Positions 1 through 11,803 of a stretch of 64,000 nucleotides of DNA are shown one piece after another. The translations under genes were made by a program, and so were the position numbers. Within the stretch, counting starts at the first letter, position 1; each line of letters opens with the position of its first letter. The notes beneath the pieces were generated by a model. The model was given only the letters and a program-made list of their open reading frames with translations, had not been told where the DNA came from and searched no databases. The DNA lies in contig CM046350.1 in assembly GCA_025403435.1 (NCBI GenBank), forward strand, positions 21,639,661-21,703,660. Reading direction: 5' to 3'. This DNA is from Artocarpus heterophyllus (Eukaryota > Streptophyta > Magnoliopsida > Rosales > Moraceae).

Positions 1-458
1 CCTGTCAAGAGGCCAGATGAATGTTTGATGGGTTTGGCATGACGGTGGGACAAATACGAAGGTCAAGTTATGGATATCGTTGTACTTAATTTTTGCTTTT
101 GAAAGGCTTAATACTTATTATAATATGTTACAGTCCAACAGTTTTGAACAGGACAATATGACTATGTGTTTTTTAATTATAAGCATAACAAGTGTTTTAA
201 AAATATTTTTAGTGACCTCCAAGAAATAAAAGTACGTTTAAAAAAAGATTATTCTGCATTTTTACAACTAAATAAGATTAAGTTTAAGAAATCAACCCTA
301 AATAATGGCTCGAACAATCGGGTCGTTATATTCATTACGCGCCTTTTGTAGATCAATTTGTAGATATCTTTATAAAGACTACATCTACTTTCAATTTTAG
401 TCCTATGAGAAGCAAACTTAGAGTCCTAAATTTTTGAACTCTAAAGTTTGAGGGAGGA
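1..458 (+). mobile_element. 3' end of a decayed Ty1/copia pol with polypurine tract (copia C)
   Basis: Reading from about 338 gives a decayed RNase H C-terminus of Ty1/copia type: a DQFVDIFIKT block, matching the family's DQLADIFTKPL, then RSKLRVLNF, one in-frame TGA, and LKFEGGC before a TAA. The last codons overlap a purine-rich tract (about 446-458) directly before an LTR that starts TGTTAAGGG. This is the usual order of pol end, polypurine tract and 3' LTR. The upstream part runs off the window or has decayed; nothing before position 330 is recognisable. The assignment rests on family motifs recognised by eye. Confidence 0.6.
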
Positions 459-679
459 TGTTAAGGGTAGTTAGTAGTTAAGGGTACACATGTTAGAGTT
501 TGTTATAGTAGTAGACACCAGCTAGTTTATTATTGGTTAGGTTGTAATTAGTTAGAGTTAGAAGAGTTAGCTACAAGTTGAGATGTATTTAATTAAGTCT
601 ATATAATAAAATCAGAGTAATGAAGAGCTAATCATTCTCTCTCTTCCTTTTTCTTTTTGAATAATTTGTGTTTTATACA
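459..679 (+). repeat. 3' LTR of copia C
   Basis: It starts TGTTAAGGG right after the polypurine tract and plausibly ends in TACA at 679. A TATA-like CTATATAATAAAA lies near 599-611, followed by a pyrimidine-rich stretch typical of R/U5. No second LTR is in the window, so the 3' boundary is provisional and no target-site duplication could be checked. Confidence 0.45.
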
Positions 680-1330
680 TGTTAAAGATTATTTTTTGGG
701 TACAGGATAAAAAAATGCATTTGAAAACGTTTTAAAACAAAATTTAGATAGGAACCTATATGAGAAAAATTATTTCAGCCGAGCAAGTAAAAAGAATAAA
801 TATGTTTATGAGAGTCATATAGAAGAAAGGGAAAACAAAGATGTCTGGGGGAAAAAAGAAGAAAGGAAAATGGAAGAAAAGAGAGAAAGAAGAAAAGTAA
901 AGTGTAAAAAAAAAAAAAAGAGTTTTGCCATTTTTTGCACTAGAGAGAATTTTGAACGGAGCTAAGCGTGACTCAAACCCTCAATCTATGGTTGGGGTGG
1001 AGGGACTTACATATGGAGTAATATATGTAGTCTCAAACCCTCAATTTTGTTTTCAAGAAGAAGAATGTATTACATATATTACTCGTTTTCAAAACGAGTA
1101 ATATATGGATTCTTCAAGGCTAAAGAATTGTCATATAGTAATATCCTCATCACATATAGTAATATATGGATTTTTGAGACTACATATATTACTCGTTTTC
1201 AAGGCTAAAGAATTGTCATCTGAATTCTTCTGCCTCAAAAGCCTCTCACCTCTAAAAGTAATTTCTCTCTAGAATCCATTGTCTTCAGATACAACAAATC
1301 TCAAAAGTCTTTCGTCACTGGATGTACTAT
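680..1330. other. AT-rich non-coding DNA with a perfect palindrome
   Basis: No gene is seen. It holds a purine-rich stretch (820-925) and, from 1000 to 1215, shuffled direct and inverted copies of a short ATATATTACTCGTTTTC motif. The best is a perfect inverted repeat, 17-bp arms at 1073-1089 and 1091-1107 around a single C. A sequence containing GGCTAAAGAATTGTCAT occurs twice (about 1119 and 1201). Confidence 0.5.
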
Positions 1331-1337
1331 GCCATTA

Positions 1338-1880
1338 AAGGCCGCTTTTGGATGAAATCTGCGTTTGAATATTCGGACATAATTGTTTCATGCATTCTTT
1401 AAACTCAATGAACTCAAATTTAGATTCGAATATCAAGAATCCTTTGGATACGTATTTGTTTCCCCCAAAATCCGAATCATTTGAGTATCAAGAATCCAAG
1501 TTTTTATAGAGTTCTCATCCCTTAAACTTTTGATACTCGAATATCTTTGCTACAGTAAAATTGAGTGAAAAAAAATCATAACTTCTTTATTTGATATCCA
1601 ATTGTGATGATTCTTTTTTCACTGTATTCCTACTGAAGAGAGGAATAAATCAATATCTATATTGCATATTTTTTATGATCATTAACATTAAGATTTTATT
1701 AGATTTGTTAATAAATCAAAAACTATTTTCACTACCTCTCCAAACACAAATTTTAATTTTATTTCAAAAATTAAATGCATATCCAAACTTCAATTCAAAT
1801 CAATAACTCAAATTCTAATTTAAATCACACTAACTCAAATCAAATCACTAATTTAAATTCATTTACTAAACATACCCTTC
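1338..1880. mobile_element. Possible MITE
   Basis: The left edge (GGCCGCTTTTGGATG) and right edge (TTACTAAACATACCC) look like loosely inverted ends of a small DNA transposon. The interior repeats motifs such as TCAAATT and GAATAT in both orientations and codes for nothing. The edges are diverged and no clean TSD is visible, so this is tentative. Confidence 0.3.
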
Positions 1881-2700
1881 TTTGTCTTTAGACAAAATTT
1901 GCACCCGGAGCCTCATGCCGCCTTCACTTCTTCAAAGTTGCAAATATATTCACCAAATCTTTGGCAATTACGTTGGTTCATTCTCAACATTGTAAGTTGG
2001 GCATTCTTGATATCCATCCAGCTTCAGGGAAGTGCTCAAATTGAGAATGGGATAAAGAATTTTGTTTTGTTTTGTTTTTTTTTTTTTTTAATCAGAGTCG
2101 TGAGCTTTGACGTTTTGCAGACAAAACTATGTGGGGAAAGTTTTTCTTTTGCATTTAATTTGATTTGCATCGAGAGATTGTGGCTGATTTTATGCGTTTT
2201 AATCTGTTTTGTTTTCATTTGAAATGTAAATTAATTGTTGACTATTTTGATGGATAGTTAGCCAAATTGATAATCATAGTTTTATATGTGCTCAATTGAT
2301 AGATTTCCTCTTTAATAAATTATTTTCTTCTCTTCTATTTCCTCTTTAATAATAATACATATTTTCCAATCTACCTATTTTTTCATAACAAATTAAAAAT
2401 ATATAATATTTGTATAAATGTTACAAATTTTAAAAATATAGAATATTCTAAATTTCTTTCAAATATTTCCTATAATTTTTGTATATTTTAAAATTACACC
2501 ACTATCAAAATTTTAGTATTTATTTCTTATGTAATTAAATAAAATAAGATAATAGAAATAGTTAAACTTTTTTAAGTATTTTAATGTACCAATATTATGT
2601 ACACTAATCTTTAAATTAATATTTAAGACACAATATAAATATACTTAAAAAGTATGTCTATTTTCGTCATTACATACCTCCACAACAATTGTATACATCC
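1881..2700. other. Intergenic, nothing recognised
   Basis: Very AT-rich. An open stretch of 107 codons here (1899-2222) has a poly(T) run and low-complexity composition and resembles no family known to me, so I do not call it a gene. Confidence 0.5.
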
Positions 2701-2702
2701 TG

Positions 2703-2933
2703 AAATTTAAGAAAATTGCACCATTCTATTCCAAATTATTCATTTTCTATATAATACACTTCGAACTTTTAATCTTGTTTTCTTAACATGTGAAAAAGAG
2801 GACTTAATGGAAAAAGATGCTGAAAATTGAAAATTCATAGTGTATTGTGTTAAAATTGAAAGTTCGAAGTGCATTAGGACAAAAGTGAATAGTTCAAGAT
2901 GTTATAGTGCAATTTACTCTCTAAAATTTTGCA
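2703..2933. mobile_element. Fold-back MITE
   Basis: The two halves are imperfect inverted repeats about 65-90 bases long. AATTGCACC near 2714 pairs with GTGCAATTT near 2907-2915, and CACTTCGAACTTTTAAT near 2758 pairs with ATTGAAAGTTCGAAGTG near 2856. The element is non-coding and would form a long hairpin if transcribed. This fits the palindromic MITEs common in plant intergenic DNA. Confidence 0.55.
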
Positions 2934-2993
2934 TATTATATTCACAGCAACTTCGAAAATAAAAAATGTCAAACACCTATTTGCTTCTAATGC

Positions 2994-5166
2994 TGTCATG
3001 CCCTGGAGTACGGGAGCTGACTTGACGGTTTATGTAGATTAAATAAATGAGAATTTAGTTTAAAACAAGAGTTTAAAGGGTTAAATTAAATATGAAATGT
3101 GAGAGTTTTCAAAACCTCTTTGTAAAAGAAATTCATAATCATTAAACAAACAAAATCAGTGAGGTAATCATTAAGTAAGAAATAAAATAATAAAACTTGC
3201 GAGTATGGGTCCCATTGACCCACAACTTATGCACACACATAGTACTGACAACATAGTGATACAATAACAGTCCCAAGTAGAGAGAAAATTAAAATATTAT
3301 ATGTCTTGATTAAATATTACAAATAGCCTACTAAAATTCTCCTACTGCTCCTGAGTCCTGTCCAAAGAACTTTATCTGAACCTAAGCAGAAATCCACCTA
3401 GAGGGGAAAAGTTTAAAACAAATAAAATGTGAGCGAAAGGCTCAGTAGGACTATATCTTAAGAAATAGTAATTTAAAAAGAAATATCCTTATTCAAGAAA
3501 ATCATTTGAGAGAAGACTTGAATAAACAAATTTAAATAAAACCATTCTTACTCAAAACAGTTTATTGGTCGACCAAAAATACCATCATTTCCTTTTCCTA
3601 GGCAAACTATATGGATAACACCACCGTAGTGGCCCAGTTGGGTTTTGGGACCTGCCCCCAAGGTCGATCGCTACATGACCCGATCTCTGATATGGCATCA
3701 TGCCCTTATATTTATTTCTATAATTATTCAAAGTCCATTTACCAGATGTTTTCATTAACATACATTATGAAGTTCATTATGAAGTTCATTTCAATCCAAG
3801 GTTTATAAAAAATTAACCGATAAAATTCCTTTTCAATCAACCGTTAAAACATTTTGATAAAGGCCAAGTCATTTGAAACTAGGTTACCAAAGAAAGGGTA
3901 GAAGTCCTACCTCGATACTCACACTAGTGCCCCACACCATAATCTCGGTTCGCTCTACGTTAGCTTTGCGGAACCACGTACGACCCTAAATACAAACTAG
4001 GTCTATCAGTATCTAATTTAAGATATTCTACGTTGCTAAACTATTCCATGATGTCCTAGTGTGCCATTTATATCTTTAAAAATCATTTTATAAAGTTGGA
4101 GTTTCAATCAGGGTTCAAAATAGTAAAAACGGATGAAAATCATAAAATTTGCCCTTGTTCGGTTGGCCTGTCGGTCTCCCTGGTTCGGCCGGCCGAACTG
4201 CATAGTTCGGCTTGCCGAAGAGCAAGTCCGGTCGGCCGAACATTTTCCAGCTTTGGCCTGCCGAACGGATGAATTCGGCCTGACAAACACGAAGTTTGGC
4301 CTGCTGAACTGAAAAAACCCAGAATTTTCAGCAATAGATTTTGGGTCTCCCAAAACCTAAATCTTGATTTCAACCTGTTTTTCTTAATTCTCAGACATGA
4401 AAAACACTCATAGATGATAGAAAAACATAATATGACACTTTTGAACTCATTTAAACAAGATTTGAACACAAAATCTAAGAAAATCCAAAAATAGAGAAAA
4501 ATGAAAAATCTTAAATCGAATCCTTTTTCTTCAAATAAGGCTTAGATTTTAGTTGTTCTAAGTTCTGTTAACTAAAATCAAGGGTTTCTTAAGCTCAATC
4601 AAGCTTAGATTTCAAAAATGCATGAAAATTGAAATTTTGAAAAAGTTTAGAAATTTCAAAATTAACCTCAAATCCAAGCTTCAAATCACGTTTTTGGTTA
4701 GTCAATCACGCTCTCGAACCTTCAATCCACCAAAATCCGAAACTTGAGCTTGATTTGATTCAAAAATTTTGGGAGAAATTGAGAGGAAAAGAGAGAGAGA
4801 CCGAGAGAGAGTGAGAGACGCTCGGGGAGAAAGAGAGAGAGTGAGAGAGAGCAAGTGAGTCAAAGAGAGGGAGAGGAGAGATAATAAATAGAGGGAATAG
4901 TGAGCAGTTTTACTGTACGAAAACTGTGTGCCACAAACAGTTTGTAAAACGGAATATATTTGACATTTTATAAATTGTTTTGTCCCAAAGTTTCAAAATG
5001 ACATTTAAAATAATTAAAAATAAAATTTGAAATCATTAAAATAACCAAAACAACTTTAAATCTAAAATTTCATTAAATGATTAAATTAAGTTTAAAATAT
5101 TCATCATGACACATTAATCTACTATTTTATATTTTAATATCATTAAATAAATTTCAGGATGTTACA
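2994..5166 (-). mobile_element. 2.17-kb solo LTR with perfect TSD AATGC
   Basis: The segment begins TGTCATGCCC and ends GGATGTTACA, so in its own minus-strand sense it starts TGTAACATCC and ends GGGCATGACA. It is flanked by AATGC on both sides (2989-2993 and 5167-5171). A TATA-like motif in minus sense lies near 4885, next to a GA-rich block (4780-4880, CT-rich in element sense). There are no coding domains and no second LTR, so this is a solo LTR left by LTR-LTR recombination. The TGTAACATCC start resembles some Ty3/gypsy LTRs, but the superfamily is a guess. It contains the motif cluster listed at 4143-4312. Confidence 0.75.
4143..4312. repeat. Cluster of TTCGGCCTGCCGAAC-like motifs
   Basis: About seven spaced variants of TTCGGCCTGCCGAAC, an imperfect palindrome with arms TTCGGC/GCCGAA, lie in 170 bp. 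One copy, TTCGGCCGGCCGAA, is perfectly palindromic. GC content is far above the surrounding LTR. The same motif recurs in copia B (18820-18870, 25235-25460, 26490-26530). Confidence 0.8.
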
Positions 5167-5171
5167 AATGC

Positions 5172-6558
5172 ATAACACAACATAATAAAAACAACGGCGC
5201 AATACAACAATATCAAATTGGCCCCTCGTTCTCTCTCCAACGAACGACCCAAAATTCCTTGTTCCTCTCTAAAATTCTTCACCTAATTTCTTTGGCCTTT
5301 CACTTTTCCACTCATCCAAACATAGATTATGGGCACATTGTCCTAATTACAGTACACCAAAATCGTACACTTGTGGCGATTGATTTACATTTTGCAGTTA
5401 TTACACTCAAAGATGGACCAAAATTTGTGGCAACCATTCTTGTCTGTACTGACACATTTGTACGAAAGATAGAATCATGTAATTATTTTGCTTCAAAGGA
5501 ACTGGTAAAAGCTTCTTTCCCACGATCTCAAAGCATCAGCACATGCCTCAGCATGCGATTCTTTCTTCTTCTTCTTCTTTTTTCCCCTCCTTTTGGTGTT
5601 CAATTAGAGGGTGGTTGTTGTTGTTTTTTTTTTTTTTCCCCTTAATTAATTGCACATGATATTTGATACCCAGTAGGGATATAATCCACCAATTTTATAT
5701 TGCTTCCAAGGCACTAATCAGGGGTTAGTTGGCTAAAACTATTTCCATAGGCCCCAAGTAGAAATTGGATCTTATTCCTTTCGCATTAAAATATTTTGTT
5801 TGTTTTATTGTATTTTTAATGGCTACACTTAACCAACTTATTCTATCAATTTATCCTTTTAAAGCTGGCCTAGTCATATATCTAATGGCAATAACTATAC
5901 AATTTTGTTCCTTTTTTTTTTTTTTAATTTAGTACAGGATCAACTAAGAACCACTAACATATTATCATATGCACTTTTTTTTTTATGTATTTTTGTGCAG
6001 TCCTTAAGTATTTATAATTAACAAATCTTCATGACATCTTTTTAATTATCAACTTTGATCAGAACCCAGCTCATGATCGTTTAAGAAAAATTAAATCTGA
6101 GAAACCATCAATTGGGTGGATCAATTCTACCAATAAAGGTGTAGTTGACTACTATATCTGTCTAGTTGTTATGGAAGATTTTTAACCAAATTTTTTAGAT
6201 GGAAAAATATTGCTTGACCCAGACAACAATATATTGCTTGTTGTAGTATGTCGTTATTTTGTTGCCTTAAAATGGTAAGAGTGAAAAAAGAAAAGGAAAT
6301 GAACATTGTCCAAGAACCAGTAAAAAATAGTCAGATTAACATCTTGTAGTGATATCTTTGGGTGCAATTTTTTCTCTCTTGTCTTCCTTTTTTTTTTTTG
6401 GGACAACACTACAAGGCATATTCATAATTTTGAAATGATTAATCTACTTATTATACACTCTTATAAGTCATCGCATTCACTTTTAAATACACATCCTATG
6501 TAGATTTGAAATAATTGAATTACTTATTAGTATTACACACTCCTATAATTCCAAAATT
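5172..6558. other. Intergenic, no gene recognised
   Basis: A 128-codon open stretch at 5259-5645 ends in poly(T)-encoded residues and resembles nothing known to me. Positions 6430-6545 hold a weak direct duplication of a GAAAT-ATTAA-CTACTTATTA-ACACTC segment. Otherwise this is AT-rich DNA with several poly(T) runs. Confidence 0.45.
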
Positions 6559-6575
6559 AACCCTAAATTTTTTCT

Positions 6576-7534
6576 TCTTCTTCTCCCTTGCTCTGCTAGG
6601 TTTTCATCTCCTTCCTTTCTTTGGTGTGTTGCCTTTGTGTGAGGGCTCAAAGGGCCAGAGTCTGGCATTGGCCTTGGGTTGATCTCTAGCCTCCCAGCCG
6701 CATAAGAGGGTTACTAACTAACGCAACACATTTTTCTCTGATGAACCCGCTACTGGTGCTAGGCTTTGGGGGACGCGATTGGGTTGGGGCATGGATTTAG
6801 GCTTGTGTTGGGTGGTTGTTTCGAGCCATATGTGTGTACTAACAATCCCGAGTCCGATGTGGCCAGAGGTTGTTGGGGGCCCAACGGGCTCTATCTCTAA
6901 CAGTGTTTGGTCGTTGTTGGATGGGGGATGTTTATGGTGGCACCTTCTTTGGTTGATGGTGGAGGCAGCGATGGATGGCAACAGTTTTTTCTCTTTCACT
7001 AGTGGTTCGACTCTCTCTCTGCTTTCTTTTGGCTCTTGGTCTTGCTAAGGTTTTCCTCATCTCTTGGAGCCATCGATAGATTGTTACCAGAAAAATGTAT
7101 TGTTGTTCTTTGGTCTATAATCTTTGGTTTTAGGTTTTTGTTTTTTGTTTCAAATAACAACATTGATGTTTCTACCAATGTGTTTTTGTTTTATTTTTTC
7201 GTTGTAATAACTGAGGTGGCTTTCTTACTTTCTGATGTGGGGTTTGGCTTTGATGCCTTGAGTCTCTCGATCTCGTCCAATCAGAGTTATCCACCATTTT
7301 GTAGCGACATGTGTGAAAGAGCCTTCTTGATTAGTAGTATGCCTTTTCTGTTTGCACATGTTGGAACTCAGTACACGTTTTGCCCCTTGAGCGTTTTCAA
7401 TCAAATTTGTTGGTGGTCTAGGTTCATTGTCAGGGTCGAGTTGCTTATTGCGTTATGGTCTGTTGTGTCTCAATTTGTGTCTGTACAATTTTAATTTAGA
7501 ATGAAATCCCCAGTTTCAAAAAAAAAAAAAAAAA
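6576..7534 (+). mobile_element. Poly(A)-tailed retroposed segment (LINE 3' end or processed transcript)
   Basis: The segment is GC-richer than its surroundings. It ends in AATGAAATCCCCAGTTTC followed by about 17 A, and is bracketed by near-identical 17-bp direct repeats: 6559-6575 and 7533-7549, AACCCTAAATTTTTTCT against AACCCTTAAATTTTTCT. A 3' poly(A) with variable-length TSDs is the signature of non-LTR retroposition. Open stretches at 6779-7048 and 7036-7494 (+) match no reverse transcriptase motif I recognise. It is either the 3' untranslated part of a 5'-truncated LINE or a retroposed host transcript. Confidence 0.5.
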
Positions 7535-7549
7535 CCCTTAAATTTTTCT

Positions 7550-8558
7550 AAGATTATTACTTTGCAACCATTTCATTCTTGTTTTCGCACCCACTATCTT
7601 ATTTTTCGTTTCTTTTATATTTTCAATTCTCTATCGGTTTCATTCTCAAAAAATTTCTCTCTCTTTCTCTTTTTTTTTTGTTTTTTATTGAACCTTAACA
7701 TAAAGCTTTTTTTCATACAGAAAAAAAAATTGGAAATTAAGAAAAAAATAATTACAATTACATTCTTGTTTTGAAAAATATTTATTATATTTACTAACTT
7801 AATTAAAGAAACAATTATCATGAATGCTACTTTCATAGAACAAAATCTAAAATATAAATTACATTTATTTATCTATAATTTGACAGAGCAAGTCATTTTA
7901 TATATGTTAAAAGTTAACCTCTCTTTCCAAACAATATCACACGGACTTCCGACCATCTTATCATCATTTGCATATACCACCTCTATAATGCATATGTTAG
8001 AAACCAAAATTGGTTGAAAGTTTTAAATTTGTGACATGTATCCATTTTCCTAAATGTAAGCACACTCATAACGGTGATTACATCAATTATGTTTACAAAT
8101 TTATTTTACTTTTGGCTCTAGAAGAATATCAATTGTCTTACTTTGACCCTCAAACTTTCAACTGACACACTAATGATCCTCAATTTTTTATGATGATACA
8201 CTAGTGAAACCTTTACAAATGAACTATTAAAACTGACGGATTTCATCAATTGAGGCGTAACTACAACAATTGAATCCATTAGTGTTTAAGAGATTTTTTG
8301 TCTAACCAAACAAATAAAGGTCTTGAATTCTAAAGAAATTTTCATTCTAAAGAAAGAAAATTTAATCTCTCAAAGTACAAAATTTCTTTCTCTAGAATTC
8401 TTTTAAACGGCTAAAAGTCCCCTTTCATCCTGTTAATGTTATTTTAATTAATTTATTACTATTATTTAGTTTTTAAATGATAACAAATAAAAAAAAATTT
8501 AAGTGGTCCAATATATACGTATTTTCTAAAGAGTGTCAACCAAATGATATCTCTGAAC
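7550..8558. other. Intergenic, AT-rich
   Basis: Poly(T), poly(A) and short low-complexity runs only. Positions 8130-8260 (CCCTCAAACTTTCAACTGACAC and following) resemble diverged MITE sequence, but the edges are not resolved. No coding or RNA gene is supported. Confidence 0.45.
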
Positions 8559-8915
8559 TGTTATAACGTTTCAAAAAAAAAAGGCATTGTTTCAGAGATG
8601 CCTTTTGATGGTAACAGATACCTTGATGGTGGGTGTTTATAAATAACACGTAAAATCTAAAGGGTCCCTAAGCCTTGCAATTTATTCAGAAATACACCAT
8701 TTCTCCAAATTGTAGAAGGTTTAGACGATTTTCTTTCTTTTAGATAAAGTTTCTTCAGGAATTCTTTCAAATATATTCTCCATTCTTTCTGTGTTTATCA
8801 ATGGCTGGAGGTTAGATTTTGTTTCCTTTATGTTTCTACATTTATATGATTTATTATATAGTTTGGATTCATGCATATATGAAAATCATAATTCTGTATA
8901 TGTAAAATTCTAACA
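8559..8915 (+). repeat. Probable 5' LTR of copia A
   Basis: It starts TGTTATAACG and ends TCTAACA, immediately before the primer binding site. A TATA-like TTTATAAATAA lies near 8637-8647. The left edge is chosen by its TGTTATAAC start and the short inverted repeat AGGCA..TGCCT that follows. No 3' LTR remains for comparison, so the left boundary is provisional. Confidence 0.5.
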
Positions 8916-8917
8916 TT

Positions 8918-8930
8918 TGGTATCAAGAGC
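8918..8930 (+). other. Primer binding site of copia A
   Basis: TGGTATCAAGAGC matches the usual Ty1/copia primer site TGGTATCAGAGC, complementary to the initiator tRNA-Met 3' end, with one extra A. It lies two bases after the LTR end, as expected. Confidence 0.7.
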
Positions 8931-9211
8931 ATGGTTTTTACTCTGCCTTGATATGTTTGAATGAACTTTAATGGATTTCTTCAAAATGCCCAAAACTTTG
9001 TTTTAGTTGAAATCATTTTTTGATGATTGTTGATGAAAATCAACGCTAGAAATCATTAGGAAATTGATTTTCTAACATTTTTGAGTCTTTAAAACATTAA
9101 TTTTGGTGCCCATAAGTTATAGAATCATTCGGGCATGCAATTGGACCTATTTGGCTCAATTTCGGGTAAAGAAGACCCAATATCAGGTGAAAAATCAAAA
9201 TCAGGGGCCAA

Positions 9212-9425
9212 AAAACAACATGTCGTTTTGGCCCTTGGAGGCGTCGTTTTGTGACCACAAAACAACATGTCGTTTTTCATTGAGAAAAACGACATGTTGT
9301 TTTACTTGGTCAAAGGGGCCTGTTGTCGTTTCAAAATGACACATCGTTTTCATTAGTGATGAAAACGACATGTTGTTTTTCAACGGCATTTGGTGTTTTC
9401 TCCAGGCCGAAACGACACGTCGTTT
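9212..9425. repeat. Array of AAAACGACATGTCGTTTT palindromes
   Basis: Six or so copies of an 18-bp palindrome with an ACATGT core lie in about 215 bp of the copia A leader, between primer site and gag. Clear copies are near 9212, 9258, 9285 and 9362; diverged ones lie near 9323-9349 and 9409. Changes such as ACGTGT and ATGTTG break the symmetry in some copies. Open frames crossing this region (9103-9339 + and 9201-9434 -) are by-products of the repeat. Confidence 0.85.
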
Positions 9426-10150
9426 TTTGGGCAAAAAAATTAGAAAAAAATTTTAATTAATTCTGTTTTGGTATTTTTTACAGAATTTTTTATTTAGGTA
9501 TTTTGAAAAATTAATTTTTGATGAATCTAAAATGAATTTAATGAAATCCAAGATTTTAATATTTACGTTTAAATAAAATTTTGGAAATTTATTTTAGATA
9601 TGGTTATGAATTTATGCATAATTTATTTTGCATGTATTCTTTAGTTGTTATTTTTAATACATGCAAATTCATGAATATTTTATGTATAAAAATTTAATGT
9701 CTTGAGTGATTTGTATAATTTTAATTGATTTAAGAGTGGTCACAACGTCTTAGATTATATTGAAATTATACGTTAAGTTTTTTAATCACATGTAATTAGA
9801 CAGACATTAATTGTAACTAATTATGTTTGGTATAATGAAATTTATCCCATAAGAAATTTTATTATGTTAAATATGATTGGTTAGGATGAAATATTAAACT
9901 TTTTTCTTAATTTGCCTACAAGGATTAAGAAATGGAATATAGTTTAATAGTTTTATCATAAGGTTGTATGTGAATCAATGTAAATTAGAAACTTAGCCCA
10001 CATGCAGTTTTTATATGTCATTTGATTCATAATTTTTATAGCATGATTTACATTGGTAAAACATGACATATAGTTATTAGCTTCAAATTTTATGACATAA
10101 GCATGTATGTTTGATGTATTGTAATAATTTAACCTGTTAATTTATCTGAT

Positions 10151-10898
10151 ATGAAATGTGATATTCTCGAGCTTAAGGGTGATAACGATAAAGTCTGGAA
10201 GGAAAGGATTCTTCTTTATTTGGGGTGGATGGACATTGACTATGCCATAAGGAAAGATGAACCGCCCTCTATCATTAAGACCAGCACTCTAGATGATGTT
10301 GATCGATATGAAAAATGGAAGTGATCTAATCGCCTCTCAGTTATGTTCATAAAGACCAAAATCTCTATTAGGATTAGGGGTTCAGTTGATCAATATGATA
10401 ATGTCCGAGCACTACTGAAGGCCATTGATGGGCAACTTGAGACTTCAGATAAGGCATTGGTAAGCAATCTGATGATGCAGTTTTCATCCTTGAAGCTTAC
10501 TGTATTAAAGGTGTGCATGAGCATATCATACACATGAGAGACATTGCGGCTTAATTGAAGACATTTGAGGTTGACATGTCTGATTTTTCCTGGTTCATTA
10601 CATTCTGAACACTCTCCCCATGGAGTATGGTCTCTTTAAGATCTCCTATAACACACATAAGGACAAATAGTCAATTAATGAGCTGTTGACCATGTGTGTT
10701 CAGGAGGAGGGAAGGCTTATCATGGAAGAGGAAGAGAAATTAAATTTGGCACACCAAGGAAATAAGAAGAAACATCAGGCCAAACAAAAGAGGAAAGGTA
10801 AGGCTCCTACCCAACCGGATATTAAGAAGGAGTCCAAGTGCTTCTTTTGTAAGAAGAAGGGGCACGTAAAGCAGAACTGTTCTAAATTTTGGGAATAG
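10151..10898 (+). pseudogene. copia A gag, decayed
   Basis: From the ATG at 10151 it reads as a plant Ty1/copia Gag: VWKERILLYLGWMDIDYAIR, then NRLSVMFIKTKIS and a region with EEGRLIMEEEEKLN. It ends in a CCHC zinc knuckle (C-F-F-C-x4-GH-x4-C, about 10839-10880), which binds element RNA in the virus-like particle. It is broken by in-frame stops at 10322, 10552, 10668 and 10896 and by a one-base frameshift near 10510. Most of these stops look like single C-to-T or G-to-A changes. No functional Gag can be made. Confidence 0.8.
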
Positions 10899-10949
10899 CT
10901 TAATAAGAAAGGTACTCAACTCTCACTTGTCTATTATGAATCTAATATG

Positions 10950-11516
10950 ATTGATGTTAATTATAACACATAATGGATTGACGCCGGTTCTACAATCTAG
11001 ATTACCAAATTCCCTGGAGGGATTGTAAGACCTATGGAAGCCAGTGGGAAGTGAGCAAAGCATTTATTCTGGAAATAAGATGTGCCCATATGTAGAGGCT
11101 GTAGGAACATGCAAACTAGTCTCAAGTGGTGGCTTTGTTTTGTATTTGGGAAAGACATTCTATATTCCTAGTTTTTCTAGAAATTTAATTTCAATTTCCA
11201 GACTTGTATCAATTGGATATTGCTTTAAATTTTTAGAATCTTCATTTAGTATGTTTTATAAATCTAATTTTATCGCATGTGGTACCTTTTCTATTGGTCT
11301 TTTTCGTCTTAATTTAGAAAATGATGCCAATTATACTACTATGCACGTTCATGAAAATGTTGGTATTAAGCGATATGTTGTAAATGATGATTCTTTTATG
11401 TTGTGACATCAGAGATTGGGACATATCTCCATTGAGAGAATTAAGAGATTATTAAATGATGGAGTACTTAGTACTTTAGATTTTACCGATTTTGATACTT
11501 GTGTGGACTGTATTAA
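10950..11516 (+). pseudogene. copia A protease and GAG-pre-integrase region, decayed
   Basis: WIDAGST near 10974 is the aspartic protease active-site motif (usually D-S/T-G) with the G displaced. Positions 11044-11406 read as the following copia segment (FYIPSFSRNLISISRL). A TGA at 11404, where a Trp is expected, precedes HQRLGHISIERIKRLL, the GAG-pre-integrase motif. The Cys residues of CVDCIKG (zinc-binding HHCC region of integrase) come last. The frame is interrupted at 11517 by the Harbinger element and resumes at 17777. Confidence 0.8.
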
Positions 11517-11708
11517 GGGGGCGTTTGGTATGGGGTTTTATAGGCATGGGAATGGGAATGTTTTAAGATGCCTATGTTTGGTATTAGTTTTAGACTTTTT
11601 AAAACCTGGGAATTTTAAATCAAATTACCCAAAAACAAGGTAAAATGAATACCTCACAAAACGTGGGTTTCATATTCCCTAGCAATCCCTGAGTTCATCT
11701 CCTTCACA

Positions 11709-11803
11709 GAGGAAGCCGCCCCTCCCCTCTCTTGCAATCCCTGCTCCATCTCTCCACAGAGGAAGCCGCCCCTCTCTTGCAATCCCTGCTCCATCTCTCC
11801 ACA
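11709..11803. repeat. Tandem duplication, about 45-50 bp, in the Harbinger 5' region
   Basis: Two adjacent units (11709-11758 and 11759-11803) share GAGGAAGCCGCCCCTC and CTCTTGCAATCCCTGCTCC and differ by a 5-base indel. A partial third unit precedes them (about 11680-11708). The open frames on the minus strand here come from this repeat. Confidence 0.75.

Noticed and set aside
4108..4469. Two minus-strand frames of 81 and 109 codons
   Set aside because: They overlap the motif cluster inside the solo LTR and match no protein family.
5259..5645. 128-codon open frame on plus
   Set aside because: The C-terminal third comes from poly(T) and GGT runs; there is no recognisable domain, and codon use looks random.
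7036..7494. 152-codon open frame on plus
   Set aside because: It lies in the retroposed segment and is Phe/Val-rich with no reverse transcriptase, endonuclease or other motif.
9103..9434. Overlapping frames on both strands
   Set aside because: They are created by the AAAACGACATGTCGTTTT palindrome array in the copia A leader.
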